A stretch of 64,000 nt of DNA from the NCBI GenBank assembly GCA_965212245.1, contig OZ243107.1:2232001-2296000 (forward strand). Reading direction: 5' to 3'. Below are positions 9,904 through 18,786 of the stretch, one piece after another (position 1 is the stretch's first letter; each line of letters starts with the position of its first letter). A program made the position numbers and the translations under genes. The notes under the pieces were generated by a model that was not told where the DNA came from, ran no database searches, and saw only the letters and a list, made by a program, of their open reading frames with translations. This DNA comes from CAKZNE01 sp040222435. GTDB lineage: Bacteria > Bacteroidota > Bacteroidia > Flavobacteriales > Schleiferiaceae.

Positions 9904-10626
9904 TTACTTAAAAAGATTGTAGCGCAGGATACAATAGATAGCACGGAAACCGTCCTTCCAGTTGATTTTCTTTCCCTCGGCAAAGGTGCGCCCATAGTAA
10001 CTTATGCCTACCTCGTAGATACGTATTTTAGAAATGCGTGAGATTTTGGCTGTCACTTCAGGCTCAAAGCCAAAACGGTTTTCCTTTAGTTCAATAGATT
10101 GAATGATATCGGTGCGGAAAAGCTTATAACAAGTTTCCATATCCGTTAGATTCAGGTTGGTAAACATATTGGAAAGAAAAGTGAGAAACTTATTTCCAAT
10201 GGAATGCCAAAAGAAAAGTATGCGATGCGCATTTCCACCCATAAAACGGGAGCCATATACCACATCAGCGAAACCATCTAAAACCGGTCTTAATAATATG
10301 TTGAATTCCTGTGGATTGTATTCCAGGTCTGCATCCTGTATGATCAGGTATTCACCTTTGGCCTTGCGGATACCCGTGTGTAAAGCAGCGCCTTTTCCTT
10401 TATTCACCTCATGCTTATAATACTGGATATTAATCTCCCCGGTATTATCCGCCTGGTACCTGAGAATAGCTTCTTCCGTATCATCAGAAGAGCAGTCGTT
10501 AACCACTATTACTTCTTTGGAGATGCCACCAATAAGATTCACATCCTTAACCTTATCAAGAATGCGATGGATGGTTTTCCCTTCATTGTAGGCAGGTATA
10601 ATAATGGAAAGAGTGCTAAAATTCAT
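9904..10626 (-). CDS. family 2 glycosyltransferase, polyprenyl-phosphate type
   Basis: The 240-residue GT-A fold enzyme has IIIPAYNEGKTI at the N-terminus, VNDCSSDDT (42-50) and the metal-binding DAD at 98-100. Its length and the GSRFMGG and ETCYKLFR motifs match dolichol/undecaprenyl-phosphate glucosyl- or mannosyltransferases. No C-terminal membrane segments are seen, so it is the soluble form. It probably makes a lipid-linked sugar donor for envelope glycans; the sugar is not determinable. It stands alone on the minus strand between the TonB receptor and the T9SS cargo gene. Confidence 0.85.
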   Translation of the reverse strand: MNFSTLSIIIPAYNEGKTIHRILDKVKDVNLIGGISKEVIVVNDCSSDDTEEAILRYQADNTGEINIQYYKHEVNKGKGAALHTGIRKAKGEYLIIQDADLEYNPQEFNILLRPVLDGFADVVYGSRFMGGNAHRILFFWHSIGNKFLTFLSNMFTNLNLTDMETCYKLFRTDIIQSIELKENRFGFEPEVTAKISRISKIRIYEVGISYYGRTFAEGKKINWKDGFRAIYCILRYNLFK

Positions 10627-10680
10627 AACGCAATTTAAAAGCAGGCAAATATAGGACTCTAAAGACTAAGGTTGGTGATA

Positions 10681-10708
10681 TAAAAAAGCCCGGTTTTTTA
10701 ACCGGGCT
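10681..10708 (-). terminator. intrinsic terminator of the T9SS cargo gene
   Basis: A perfect 9-bp stem (AGCCCGGTT/AACCGGGCT, 10687-10708) with a 4-nt loop is followed on the minus strand by a run of T. It sits 22 bp past the stop of the T9SS-domain gene. Confidence 0.85.
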
Positions 10709-10730
10709 CCTGTAAAATGTGATAAAACTG

Positions 10731-11162
10731 TTACAGTTTTCTGAAGCGTAACACTTTTCGGTCCACCTTTAAAAAGTAAAAGCCGGTTTTAAGATTTGTA
10801 ATATCTATTTGAAGTTCATGCTCGTAGGCCGGTACTTTTTGGTGGTATACTTCCTGTCCCACCAGGTTGGTGATCATAATTTCTTTGCCGCCAAGTTTAT
10901 CCATGGCAATGGTAAAACGTCCTTGGTTGGGATTGGGATATAGTTTCAGAAGATCACTGTGCTTTTCTTCATCCAGTCCTATGGCAGGAGGGGGTGGAAG
11001 TGGGAAATCAGGAATCCGGGACTGAACAAGTTCAGCATCTTCCGGATGAGGATTTTTTTCATTTACCTTAACAACTTCTTTCTGAGCAATGGCCGGAACA
11101 GATAACCCGGCCATTAAAATAAAGGCCAGTAGGATCTTTTTTAAGTGTGAAAGCTTTTTCAT
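10731..11162 (-). CDS. small secreted protein with T9SS type A sorting domain
   Basis: This 143-residue protein has a signal peptide (MKKLSHLKK... to about residue 27, VPAIAQ), a short proline-rich spacer, and a C-terminal type A T9SS domain occupying most of the rest. That domain begins LYPNPNQGRF and contains NLVGQEVY and the final GFYFLKV. The T9SS would export it across the outer membrane after cleavage of the domain. Almost no passenger remains, so it could be a tiny cargo or an evolving remnant. The start at 11162 is chosen for the signal peptide; a -7 like CAAATCTA lies at 11190-11197. Confidence 0.85.
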   Translation of the reverse strand: MKKLSHLKKILLAFILMAGLSVPAIAQKEVVKVNEKNPHPEDAELVQSRIPDFPLPPPPAIGLDEEKHSDLLKLYPNPNQGRFTIAMDKLGGKEIMITNLVGQEVYHQKVPAYEHELQIDITNLKTGFYFLKVDRKVLRFRKL

Positions 11163-11299
11163 AGTGAATAGTTTTAGTTTTTCGTTACTCAAATCTATAT
11201 ATAATACACCCCGTTTTCTGTTAAGGGTTGCCTGTGTATTGTTAAAATCCAGTTAAATTTCACTGAGGGCAGGCGGACACGGTTAAATTTGCGTTGCTT

Positions 11300-12859
11300 A
11301 TGCAAATGAAAACTATCAAAAGCAAGAAAGGAGTGCGATGGCTTATTGCGCTGATGACCCTGTCTCTGGTGGGTATTACGGGTATTCAGGCCTATTGGAT
11401 CTCCAATGCTTATGGTATCAAGGAAGAGAAGTTTGATCAGCAGGTAAGTGAAGCTCTCTTTAATACATCTAAACGGCTGGAAGCTTTGGAGAACGTTAAC
11501 TTTCTATATGATAGTTTTCGTCTTGAACCCTTCTTTAGCTCTAAGGTACAATCAAATATTGGTTTTTTCAATGGTGAAGACAGCCTAAACCGAAAAATAA
11601 AGCGTGATAGCCGCTATCAAGTGTCTATGCGCATCAATGGAGACACTGTACTAATGCTCAATTCAGATTCTGACTCCAGCCAATTGAGGGTTATCGGATC
11701 TTTAGGGGGAGACAGTAATCCCGGAATAATGCTCAAGCGCCTGCCGGTTCAAATCCAGAAGAAAGCCAGGAACCTGGATGTTATGTTTGAGAAGATGATC
11801 TTGCATGAGGTGCGCAAGGGTAGTCACCTTGAAGCACGTCTTACCTCTGAAGACCTGGATTCTATCCTGAACTTTGAACTTCAAACCCGTGGTATTGATC
11901 TTCCATACCAATATTCAGTGGTAGAGAACAATCGCCTGGTAATGAAAAGTAAAGGATGGAAACCCGAGCAGGAACAGCACCGTGCACTGCTATTTCCCAA
12001 TGACTTTTTTGGGAACCACCTAATGATGGTGAGCTTTCCGGGTAAGACCAATTATCTGTTAAGTTCCATGTGGGCGATGCTGCTTATCAGTATGATCTTC
12101 ACTGTGGCAATGATCGTTACCTTTTCCAAAACCCTTTCCTATTCCATACGTCAAAAAAGGATCAGTGAGATCAAAACGGATTTCATTAATAATATGACGC
12201 ATGAGTTTAAAACCCCTATTGCTACGATAAACCTGGCTATTGACGCTATGAGCAATGCCAAAATGATCAATAATCCGGAAAAGGTACTTCACTACAGCCA
12301 GGTTATTAAACAGGAAAACCAGCGTATGAATATGCAGGTAGAGAGTGTACTGAGGATGGCGCTGATGGATAAGAAGGAATTGGAACTGAGTTATGAACGA
12401 TTGGATATTACCGAACTATTGCATGAATGTGCAGCACATATACGGCTTCAACTCGAATCCAGGGGAGGTAAACTACAGAAATTTTTCAACGCTCCGGCCC
12501 TTCAGCTTGAAATTGACCGTAATCATTTAGGAAATGCAGTGATTAATATACTGGATAACGCAATGAAGTATTCTTTAGGCGCTCCGGAGATCACAATGAT
12601 AACTGAGGCTACCAAAAGCCATTTTATAGTAATTATCAGCGATAAGGGAATGGGTATGACCAAAGATGAACAAAAGCGGATTTTTGATCGCTTTTTCAGA
12701 GTTTCTTCGGGCAACATCCATAATATAAAGGGGCATGGTTTAGGCCTTAGTTATGCCCAGGGAATTATTGAAGCACACAGGGGAAGGATAGAAGTGGAGA
12801 GTGAAAAAGGTAAAGGCAGTAAGTTTTACATCTATTTACCGTTAAGTACTACGAATTAA
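11300..12859 (+). CDS. two-component sensor histidine kinase
   Basis: The 519-residue kinase has one N-terminal membrane segment (about 14-36), a roughly 210-residue periplasmic sensor region without a recognised domain, and a second membrane helix (about 253-277). A HisKA domain follows with H301 in NMTHEFKTPIA, then an HATPase domain with NILDNAMKYS, DKGMGM and GHGLGLSY. I chose ATG 11300; ATG 11306 is equally possible. A TAAATTTG -7 element at 11284-11291 lies 8 bp upstream. The partner regulator starts 6 bp downstream. The stimulus is unknown. Confidence 0.94.
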   Translation: MQMKTIKSKKGVRWLIALMTLSLVGITGIQAYWISNAYGIKEEKFDQQVSEALFNTSKRLEALENVNFLYDSFRLEPFFSSKVQSNIGFFNGEDSLNRKIKRDSRYQVSMRINGDTVLMLNSDSDSSQLRVIGSLGGDSNPGIMLKRLPVQIQKKARNLDVMFEKMILHEVRKGSHLEARLTSEDLDSILNFELQTRGIDLPYQYSVVENNRLVMKSKGWKPEQEQHRALLFPNDFFGNHLMMVSFPGKTNYLLSSMWAMLLISMIFTVAMIVTFSKTLSYSIRQKRISEIKTDFINNMTHEFKTPIATINLAIDAMSNAKMINNPEKVLHYSQVIKQENQRMNMQVESVLRMALMDKKELELSYERLDITELLHECAAHIRLQLESRGGKLQKFFNAPALQLEIDRNHLGNAVINILDNAMKYSLGAPEITMITEATKSHFIVIISDKGMGMTKDEQKRIFDRFFRVSSGNIHNIKGHGLGLSYAQGIIEAHRGRIEVESEKGKGSKFYIYLPLSTTN

Positions 12860-12865
12860 GACACC

Positions 12866-13564
12866 ATGAACCAGGACAAACAAGAAATTTTATTGGTAGA
12901 AGATGATCCCAACTTTGGAGCAGTACTGCGCGATTATCTGGAACTACATGATTTTAAAGTGGTATTGGCTAAAGACGGTGTGGAAGGCTTACAAGCCTAT
13001 CGTAACCATGACCCTGAAATATGTATCTTGGACGTGATGATGCCACATAAAGATGGTTTTACCCTGGCAGGCGAGATACGGGATCTGGACCATGAGATGC
13101 CCATTATCTTTTTAACGGCAAAGTCTTTAAAGGAAGATGTATTGAAAGGGTACCAGGTGGGTGCAGATGATTATCTGACCAAACCTTTTGATTCGGAAGT
13201 ACTCTTGTATAAGATCAAAGCCATTCTGAGCCGCAGAACACAATTGGATGGCAGCTTTGATGGTAAAGTGTTTAAGATTGGTGCATATGCATACGATGCA
13301 GAGATGCGTACTTTAGTACTGGGAGAAGGAGAGAATCGTTTAAGTCCTAAGGAGGGGGCTTTGCTTAAATTATTGGCCCAGCATAAAAACCAACTGGTAA
13401 GCCGTTCTGAGGCTTTAAAAAAGATCTGGAAAGATGATAATTATTTCACCGGGCGCAGCATGGATGTATATGTGGCTAAATTGAGAAAATACCTAAAAGA
13501 AGATGAGAACGTAGCTATTATCAATGTACATAGCGAAGGGTTTCGTCTGGTAGACAATCTATGA
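12866..13564 (+). CDS. OmpR-family response regulator
   Basis: The 232-residue protein has a receiver domain with acidic pocket D13/D14, phospho-acceptor D56 in ILDVMMP and the conserved Lys in DDYLTKPF near 106. It is followed by a winged-helix DNA-binding domain ending in VHSEGFRLV. It follows the histidine kinase after 6 bp and surely forms its cognate pair. The last 6 bases overlap the end of the convergent DUF2452 gene. Confidence 0.95.
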   Translation: MNQDKQEILLVEDDPNFGAVLRDYLELHDFKVVLAKDGVEGLQAYRNHDPEICILDVMMPHKDGFTLAGEIRDLDHEMPIIFLTAKSLKEDVLKGYQVGADDYLTKPFDSEVLLYKIKAILSRRTQLDGSFDGKVFKIGAYAYDAEMRTLVLGEGENRLSPKEGALLKLLAQHKNQLVSRSEALKKIWKDDNYFTGRSMDVYVAKLRKYLKEDENVAIINVHSEGFRLVDNL

Positions 13565-14020
13565 AGATTCAATGCCCCAGGTGTGATCAGCCAATAAGCG
13601 TACACTCTTAATAAATCTCTTGTATTTTGGTTTTCGGCCCCATTCATCAGGAGCTATCATAGATAAGGTCATTTTACCATCTTCACTTTCGTAAAGGTGA
13701 TATACATGATTTATCTCCGGTTTAAAATGGATATGTGCTTCATATATCTGTGCCGATATTTCTTTACGTTCCTGAATGGCCTTTGCCTGCCTGGCCAATA
13801 AATCAATCTGTTCACGAATCTGATTGAGTTGCATATCCGTTTGCTGCTCCATTGAATTAAGGGACTTGCTGCGGATAACACCCTGTTTGGTTGGCTTAAT
13901 TACCGAACTTCCCACGGTATGGGCATAAGGCAATGTACCAGGGTTTTCAGTGATCTTGTCCTTGTCAATAGGATTAACAAAAGGTTCTTTTTCTTCTTGC
14001 TTTTTCTGTGATCCGCTCAT
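13559..14020 (-). CDS. DUF2452 family protein
   Basis: This 153-residue cytoplasmic protein matches the DUF2452 family in my recall. The VNPIDKDKITENPGTLPYAH block (about 17-36) is the family hallmark. A short coiled coil (about 65-90) precedes a C-terminal beta-rich part (YHLYESEDGKMTLSMIAPDEW). The biochemical role is unknown. A CAAAAATA -7 like element (14026-14033) sits 5 bp upstream of the start, suggesting a leaderless message. The gene converges on the response regulator with a 6-bp overlap. Confidence 0.8.
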   Translation of the reverse strand: MSGSQKKQEEKEPFVNPIDKDKITENPGTLPYAHTVGSSVIKPTKQGVIRSKSLNSMEQQTDMQLNQIREQIDLLARQAKAIQERKEISAQIYEAHIHFKPEINHVYHLYESEDGKMTLSMIAPDEWGRKPKYKRFIKSVRLLADHTWGIESS

Positions 14021-14043
14021 GGGGCAAAAATAATCAGCTGTAT

Positions 14044-14640
14044 CTAAATGTAAATCAATCCTTCCTGGTGATCCCCAAACACTTCAGATTTACCATGGGT
14101 ATGATTCACCGCTGAAATAAGGGCCAGAAGCGCGTCAAGGTGGTGCCATGTAGTAATATCTTCACTATCAATTTCAATATTTGAACCAAAGCGCCTGAGC
14201 ACGGATCGTTTGCAATCCTTAAGGTTTATCCGGCTGCCTTTATACCCTCTCGCTTTTAGTTTGAAGCGTAGCGCCAGAATTTTAGGATAAGTCTCCATAA
14301 CCTCAATACTCCTGGCTTCCAGCTTAACTTTAAGTTCCATAGCGCGTGCAGCCAAACCGCCCAAAAACATTGGAGACATAGCCTTCAACTCCAGGTCAGC
14401 TTTTCGGAAATGGTAATTTTCAAATTCTTCACTGTTGGCATATACACCCGGCAGGGAGAGAGGTGCATCTATAAAAATGTGGGTAGGTTTAAAATGATCT
14501 GCAGCGTTGAGAATAAACTGATCGGCATCCACACCTTTATCCACATCCATAAAAATAATCTGATCTTCCAGAAATATGGCTATTACGGTATTTCCGGTAA
14601 GCTTGCTTCCATAGTCTATTCCAAAAACAGTTTTACTCAT
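14044..14640 (-). CDS. RNase H-fold protein, DUF429-like
   Basis: The 198-residue protein begins FGIDYGSKLTGN, a ribonuclease H-like first strand with D9. It carries a second acidic strand IDAPLSLP near 59 and a late LDALLAL helix with another Asp. This set matches the DUF429 predicted-nuclease group. Activity is unproven. It is flanked on the same strand by the SRPBCC gene upstream (14-bp gap) and the DUF2452 gene downstream (23-bp gap), so a three-gene operon is possible. Confidence 0.65.
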   Translation of the reverse strand: MSKTVFGIDYGSKLTGNTVIAIFLEDQIIFMDVDKGVDADQFILNAADHFKPTHIFIDAPLSLPGVYANSEEFENYHFRKADLELKAMSPMFLGGLAARAMELKVKLEARSIEVMETYPKILALRFKLKARGYKGSRINLKDCKRSVLRRFGSNIEIDSEDITTWHHLDALLALISAVNHTHGKSEVFGDHQEGLIYI

Positions 14641-14654
14641 TCTTATTCAGCGCT

Positions 14655-15137
14655 TTAAGCGTTTTCGAATACTTCATTTATTTTTTGATAACGGTACTCG
14701 AATGTTTCAGATAGTTTTCTCTTTACAATTAAGGGATGGAAAAGTTTTCCGATTATCCCGAACGGAGGTAAATAATGCAATTCATCCGTTATTTCCACAC
14801 CCGTATCGGTTTCCCGAAAAGAGTGTTGATGATGCCAGTATTTAAAGGGGCCTTCTACCTGTACATCAGCAAAATAAACCATGGGTACTACTTTGCTGAT
14901 AACAGATGTCCAGTTTACCCGAAAGCCTGGTAAGGCCGCTACCCTGAAGCGAACGATGAGATCTTCATATACTTCATCAGGAAGATCTTCTCCCAAAACC
15001 TTAAAATTCATTTGAGGAGGAGTTAACCGTGCCAGGTTGGCCGGATTGGAAAAGAAAGTCCAGGCCTGTTCCAGTGAAACAGGAATATGCTGTACTTGCC
15101 GGAAAACATACATGTTGTTGAGGTATCTGAAATCCAT
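14655..15137 (-). CDS. SRPBCC-family ligand-binding protein
   Basis: This protein of about 160 residues has the START/Bet v1-like helix-grip fold sequence seen in the SRPBCC cyclase/dehydrase group. It shows FRQVQHIPVSLEQAWTFFSNPANLARLTPP near the start and YWHHQHSFRETDTGVEITDEL centrally. I chose ATG 15137, because the longer frame to 15191 would run towards the divergent M14 peptidase start. Such proteins bind hydrophobic ligands; the ligand is unknown. In some genomes homologues sit by carotenoid or cell-envelope genes, which is not the case here. Confidence 0.75.
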   Translation of the reverse strand: MDFRYLNNMYVFRQVQHIPVSLEQAWTFFSNPANLARLTPPQMNFKVLGEDLPDEVYEDLIVRFRVAALPGFRVNWTSVISKVVPMVYFADVQVEGPFKYWHHQHSFRETDTGVEITDELHYLPPFGIIGKLFHPLIVKRKLSETFEYRYQKINEVFENA

Positions 15138-15218
15138 TTTAATAAGTTCATTTAAATGGAAAGGTTCATATGGTTGATCAAAATAGTTCAACTTTGTGTA
15201 TCAAAACCCGGAATAAGC

Positions 15219-16937
15219 ATGCAAAAGATAGCCTTAAGCACTTTTTTCATCTGTATGATAACTGTATTGTTTGGCCAGGTGGAATTGCGGTATCTTGAAA
15301 ATAGAACCCTTACCTATCAGGAAGTAATTGAGGCTTACCGCGCTATGGATAGTCAGTTTGAGAATGCGTTGCTTCTTGAGTTCGGGCCTACCGATAGTGG
15401 GAGGCCTCTGCATGTATTTTGCATGTCTTCGGATAAATTAAATAGCGAAGGAAACCCAAAGGAATGGCGAAAGGATAAAACGGTTTTACTGGTGAATAAT
15501 GGAATACACCCCGGTGAATCCTGTGGCATTGACGCATCTATAGCCTTTGCCAGGCAGATGTTGCAGCAAGGCGTTCCGGATGATGTGTTGATAGCCATCA
15601 TCCCGGTGTATAATATTGGTGGCGCCTTAAATCGCGGTTGTTGCAGCAGGGCCAACCAGGAGGGGCCTGAGGAGCATGGGTTCAGAGGAAATACACGAAA
15701 CCTGGATTTGAACCGTGATTTTATTAAAGCGGATGCACTGAATACACTCAGCTTTTACGCCATATTTCATCAGTTTAACCCTCATGTTTTTATAGATACC
15801 CACACTTCAAACGGAGCAGATTATCAATACACCATGACCTTGATCAGTACGCAGAAGGATAAACTTAATCCGGTATTGGCAACTTACCTTACTCAAAAGC
15901 TGGAGCCTGCACTTTATGATAATATGGAAAAGCGAGACTGGCCTGTGATTCCATATGTAAATGTATTTGGCGGTACACCTGATAAGGGTTATGCGGCTTT
16001 TTTAGAAACCCCGCGCTATGCCAGCGGGTATACTGCACTTTTTAATACCCTTGGTTTTATAACCGAAACGCATATGCTAAAACCTTATAAGGACCGAGTG
16101 GAATCAACTCTGGCGTTTCTTCATGTGATGACCAGTTATATGGATAAGAATGCAGAGGATTTAAAGCAATGTAAGAAGAGTGCGGAAGCTCACGATCAGA
16201 AGCTTACATCTATGGATATTCAGTGGGAACTGGATTCTTCCCAGAGCCATAAAATGGCATTTAAGGGTTTTAAGGCATCTTATATTCCGAGTAAAGTAAC
16301 CACCGGTACGCGTTTAAAATACGATAGATCCAGCCCGGTTGATCTGGAAATAAATTACTATGATTCTTATAAAAGTATAGATGCTGTAAGGATACCAGAA
16401 TATTATGTAGTGCCGGCTGCCTGGCACCGGGTGCCCCAGTTGCTTCAATACAACGGGGTTAAAATGAAGCCTCTGAAAAGCGATACAATCCTTAGGGTAG
16501 AGTCCGAATACATCACCCATTTTGATTTTGCGGCCTCTCCCTATGAAGGCCATTTCCCTTTGCAGACACTTCAGACCGAGAGGAGAATCCAGCAGAGGGT
16601 TTTCAGAAAAGGGGATTATTTAGTACAGGCAGATCAGCCCGCCAGGCGCTTTATTGTTTCTGTACTGGAACCAACCGCAGCAGACAGCTATCTGAGATGG
16701 AATTTTTACGATGAGATATTTCAGCAAAAGGAACATTTTTCGGCTTATGTTTTTGAAGATACAGCGGAGCAATTACTAAAAGATGAGCCAGAGCTAAGGA
16801 CAAAGTATGAAGAATGGTTGAAGTCCGGAGGAGGCGAGGATCAGGATCCCTACAGGCAACTCAATTATATTTACCAGCACTCTGAGGCTTATGAAAAAGA
16901 ACACCTGCGTTACCCGGTGGCCAGGCTTATAAACTAA
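15219..16937 (+). CDS. secreted M14-family metallopeptidase
   Basis: The 572-residue enzyme has a signal peptide (1-20, ending LFGQ) and a zinc carboxypeptidase domain. The zinc ligands are H97 and E100 in HPGES, and H195 in IDTHTSNG. The substrate-binding N165-R166 lies in LDLNRDF, and the general base is E283 in ITETHM. The C-terminal 270 residues are an accessory domain typical of this Bacteroidota subgroup. ATG 15219 is chosen because it begins the signal peptide. The likely role is periplasmic or extracellular peptide trimming. Confidence 0.88.
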   Translation: MQKIALSTFFICMITVLFGQVELRYLENRTLTYQEVIEAYRAMDSQFENALLLEFGPTDSGRPLHVFCMSSDKLNSEGNPKEWRKDKTVLLVNNGIHPGESCGIDASIAFARQMLQQGVPDDVLIAIIPVYNIGGALNRGCCSRANQEGPEEHGFRGNTRNLDLNRDFIKADALNTLSFYAIFHQFNPHVFIDTHTSNGADYQYTMTLISTQKDKLNPVLATYLTQKLEPALYDNMEKRDWPVIPYVNVFGGTPDKGYAAFLETPRYASGYTALFNTLGFITETHMLKPYKDRVESTLAFLHVMTSYMDKNAEDLKQCKKSAEAHDQKLTSMDIQWELDSSQSHKMAFKGFKASYIPSKVTTGTRLKYDRSSPVDLEINYYDSYKSIDAVRIPEYYVVPAAWHRVPQLLQYNGVKMKPLKSDTILRVESEYITHFDFAASPYEGHFPLQTLQTERRIQQRVFRKGDYLVQADQPARRFIVSVLEPTAADSYLRWNFYDEIFQQKEHFSAYVFEDTAEQLLKDEPELRTKYEEWLKSGGGEDQDPYRQLNYIYQHSEAYEKEHLRYPVARLIN

Positions 16938-16939
16938 AA

Positions 16940-16961
16940 AGCCCCGGCATAAGCCAGGGCT
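16940..16961. terminator. bidirectional terminator
   Basis: A hairpin (AGCCCCGGC/GCCAGGGCT with one mismatch, loop ATAA) lies between the convergent M14 peptidase and universal stress genes. T-rich sequence follows on the plus strand and a TTTTT run follows on the minus strand. Confidence 0.75.
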
Positions 16962-16986
16962 ACTTTCTTTTATTTTTCAGCACTAC

Positions 16987-17868
16987 TTAGAAACTTTCCC
17001 ACATAGCCTCCCACTTCACTTCTGAAGGCGTAATACACATAACCGGGATTTCTGCATGGTATACCATGGCTTGCACATCACTACCTAAAAAGTAATCTGT
17101 GATGTCACGGTTTTTATCATCTTCTGTAATAATGATGAGGTCACCGTCATTCTCATAAGCATAATTCAGGGTATTACGCACCACACCTTTATGATCGGTT
17201 GGGTTAACCAGCTCTGCAGAGCATTCCACACCATGATCGGCAATAAATGTTTTCACCTGCTTTAAGTGAGCACGCAAGATCTTATCCTCCTGGTTTTCCT
17301 GCTTTACTGAAACCACTTTAATACGTGAATTGAATAAGCGCGCATATTTAAGAGCCGGCCCTACTTTTTCTTTGGATCTGCGATCCAGCACCAATGGGAA
17401 AATAATGGTTTCGATCTTTTGGATGTTACGCACCCCTTTAATGGTAATTACCGGAGGCTTTACCAAAGTGGCCACACGGTAAGCATTACTACCAATAAAA
17501 CGTTTTCTGAAGTTTTGTGGCTTACCATTGGTTCCCATAATAACCAAGTCTGCTCCTATGAGCTCTGTAACACGGGCTACTTCTTCATACACCAGTCCTT
17601 TAGCCAGCATAGTAGAAATATCAATACCAGATTTAGAAGCGTATTCAGCAGCCAGGGCTTTAAGCTTTTCATTAACCATTTCCTTAAGTTCATCACCCTT
17701 GTTCTCGGTGTTAAAAAGCTTGCGGAATTGTTTATTATCCTCCATTACCGTTAAAAGAGTAATCTTTGCCTTCATAGCTTTGGCAAATATTAAAGCCTGG
17801 TCAAGGGCCAGGATAGATTGCTCGGAAAAGCCGGCAGGAACGAGGATGATTGGAGAATTTTCAGCCAT
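16987..17868 (-). CDS. universal stress protein with tandem Usp domains
   Basis: This cytoplasmic protein of 293 residues has two UspA-type alpha/beta domains. The first (about 5-145) carries the nucleotide-loop motif VIMGTNGKPQNFRKRFIGSNA. The second (about 150-280) is degenerate, with DLIIITEDD and YFLGSDVQAMVYHAEIPVM. ATG 17868 is preferred over an upstream in-frame ATG at 17889. A -7 like element (17887-17894) lies between the two, supporting the shorter start. The gene diverges from the uridine phosphorylase gene across about 50 bp. Confidence 0.88.
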   Translation of the reverse strand: MAENSPIILVPAGFSEQSILALDQALIFAKAMKAKITLLTVMEDNKQFRKLFNTENKGDELKEMVNEKLKALAAEYASKSGIDISTMLAKGLVYEEVARVTELIGADLVIMGTNGKPQNFRKRFIGSNAYRVATLVKPPVITIKGVRNIQKIETIIFPLVLDRRSKEKVGPALKYARLFNSRIKVVSVKQENQEDKILRAHLKQVKTFIADHGVECSAELVNPTDHKGVVRNTLNYAYENDGDLIIITEDDKNRDITDYFLGSDVQAMVYHAEIPVMCITPSEVKWEAMWESF

Positions 17869-17919
17869 GATTTTATTTATTTTGCGCAAATGTAATACAA
17901 TACCTTAATAAAGACAGGA

Positions 17920-18786
17920 GTGAGAAAAAGTTCAGAACTCATAGTTAATTCGGATGGAAGCTTGTATCACCTGGCGCTAAAGGCAGGAGAGGTAGCTACA
18001 AAGATCATTACGGTGGGCGATCCGGACCGGGTACAGGGCGTATCCCGGCATTTTGACCGTATTGAAATGAAGCGCAGCACCAGAGAGTTTGTAAGTTGTA
18101 CAGGTTATATCGGAGCAGAACGTTTAACCGTTATTTCTACCGGTATTGGTACGGATAACATTGACATTGTAATGAATGAGCTGCACAGCTTATTCCATAC
18201 TAACCTTCAAACCGGTGAACCTTTAAATAAAAAGGTGCAGTTGACCTTTTTAAGACTGGGTACCAGTGGTACTATACGTGAAAATATTCCCATCGACTCC
18301 ATTCTGGCTTCTGAAGCCGCGTTAGGCTTTGACGGACTCATGCATTTTTATCAGTATGATCATGGTAATTCTCAGGTAGATGAGCTGTTAAGCCGCAAAC
18401 CAGCTCTTAAAGAAGTACCCAAACCTTACCTGGCAGAAGGGGATGCAGGCCTGCTTAACTTTTTTGAAGGATGTTATAAATTAAAAGGAATCACTGTTAC
18501 AGCACCTGGCTTTTATGCTCCGCAGGGTCGCCATGTAAATGCAGCTCCAAGGTTGGGTGATTTTACCAATTTACTGGGTGGTTCAGAAGTGGGTGGAAGG
18601 CCGGTAACTAATATTGAAATGGAAACAGCCGGCATTTATGGAATGGCTTCTCTTTTTGGACACAGGGCCCTGTCACTTTCGGCAATTTTAGCTAACCGTA
18701 TTACGGGAGAGTTTTCAAAGGCTCCTTCAAAAACAGTAAACCGCCTCATTGAGGCGGCTTTGGAAAAACTTATCGAGCTACGTTAA
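17920..18786 (+). CDS. udp: nucleoside phosphorylase (uridine phosphorylase-like)
   Basis: The 288-residue PNP/UDP-family enzyme salvages nucleosides by phosphorolysis. It shows the phosphate-binding GDPDRV (about 28-33), TVISTGIGTDN, the phosphate-loop Arg in LRLGTSGTI, and the ribose-binding NIEMETAGIYG. The start is GTG at 17920. Bacteroidota homologues begin with a similar SELILNPDG-type segment, which supports it. The 3' end overlaps the convergent rny gene by 17 bp. The base preference (uridine rather than purine) is inferred. Confidence 0.85.
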   Translation: MRKSSELIVNSDGSLYHLALKAGEVATKIITVGDPDRVQGVSRHFDRIEMKRSTREFVSCTGYIGAERLTVISTGIGTDNIDIVMNELHSLFHTNLQTGEPLNKKVQLTFLRLGTSGTIRENIPIDSILASEAALGFDGLMHFYQYDHGNSQVDELLSRKPALKEVPKPYLAEGDAGLLNFFEGCYKLKGITVTAPGFYAPQGRHVNAAPRLGDFTNLLGGSEVGGRPVTNIEMETAGIYGMASLFGHRALSLSAILANRITGEFSKAPSKTVNRLIEAALEKLIELR

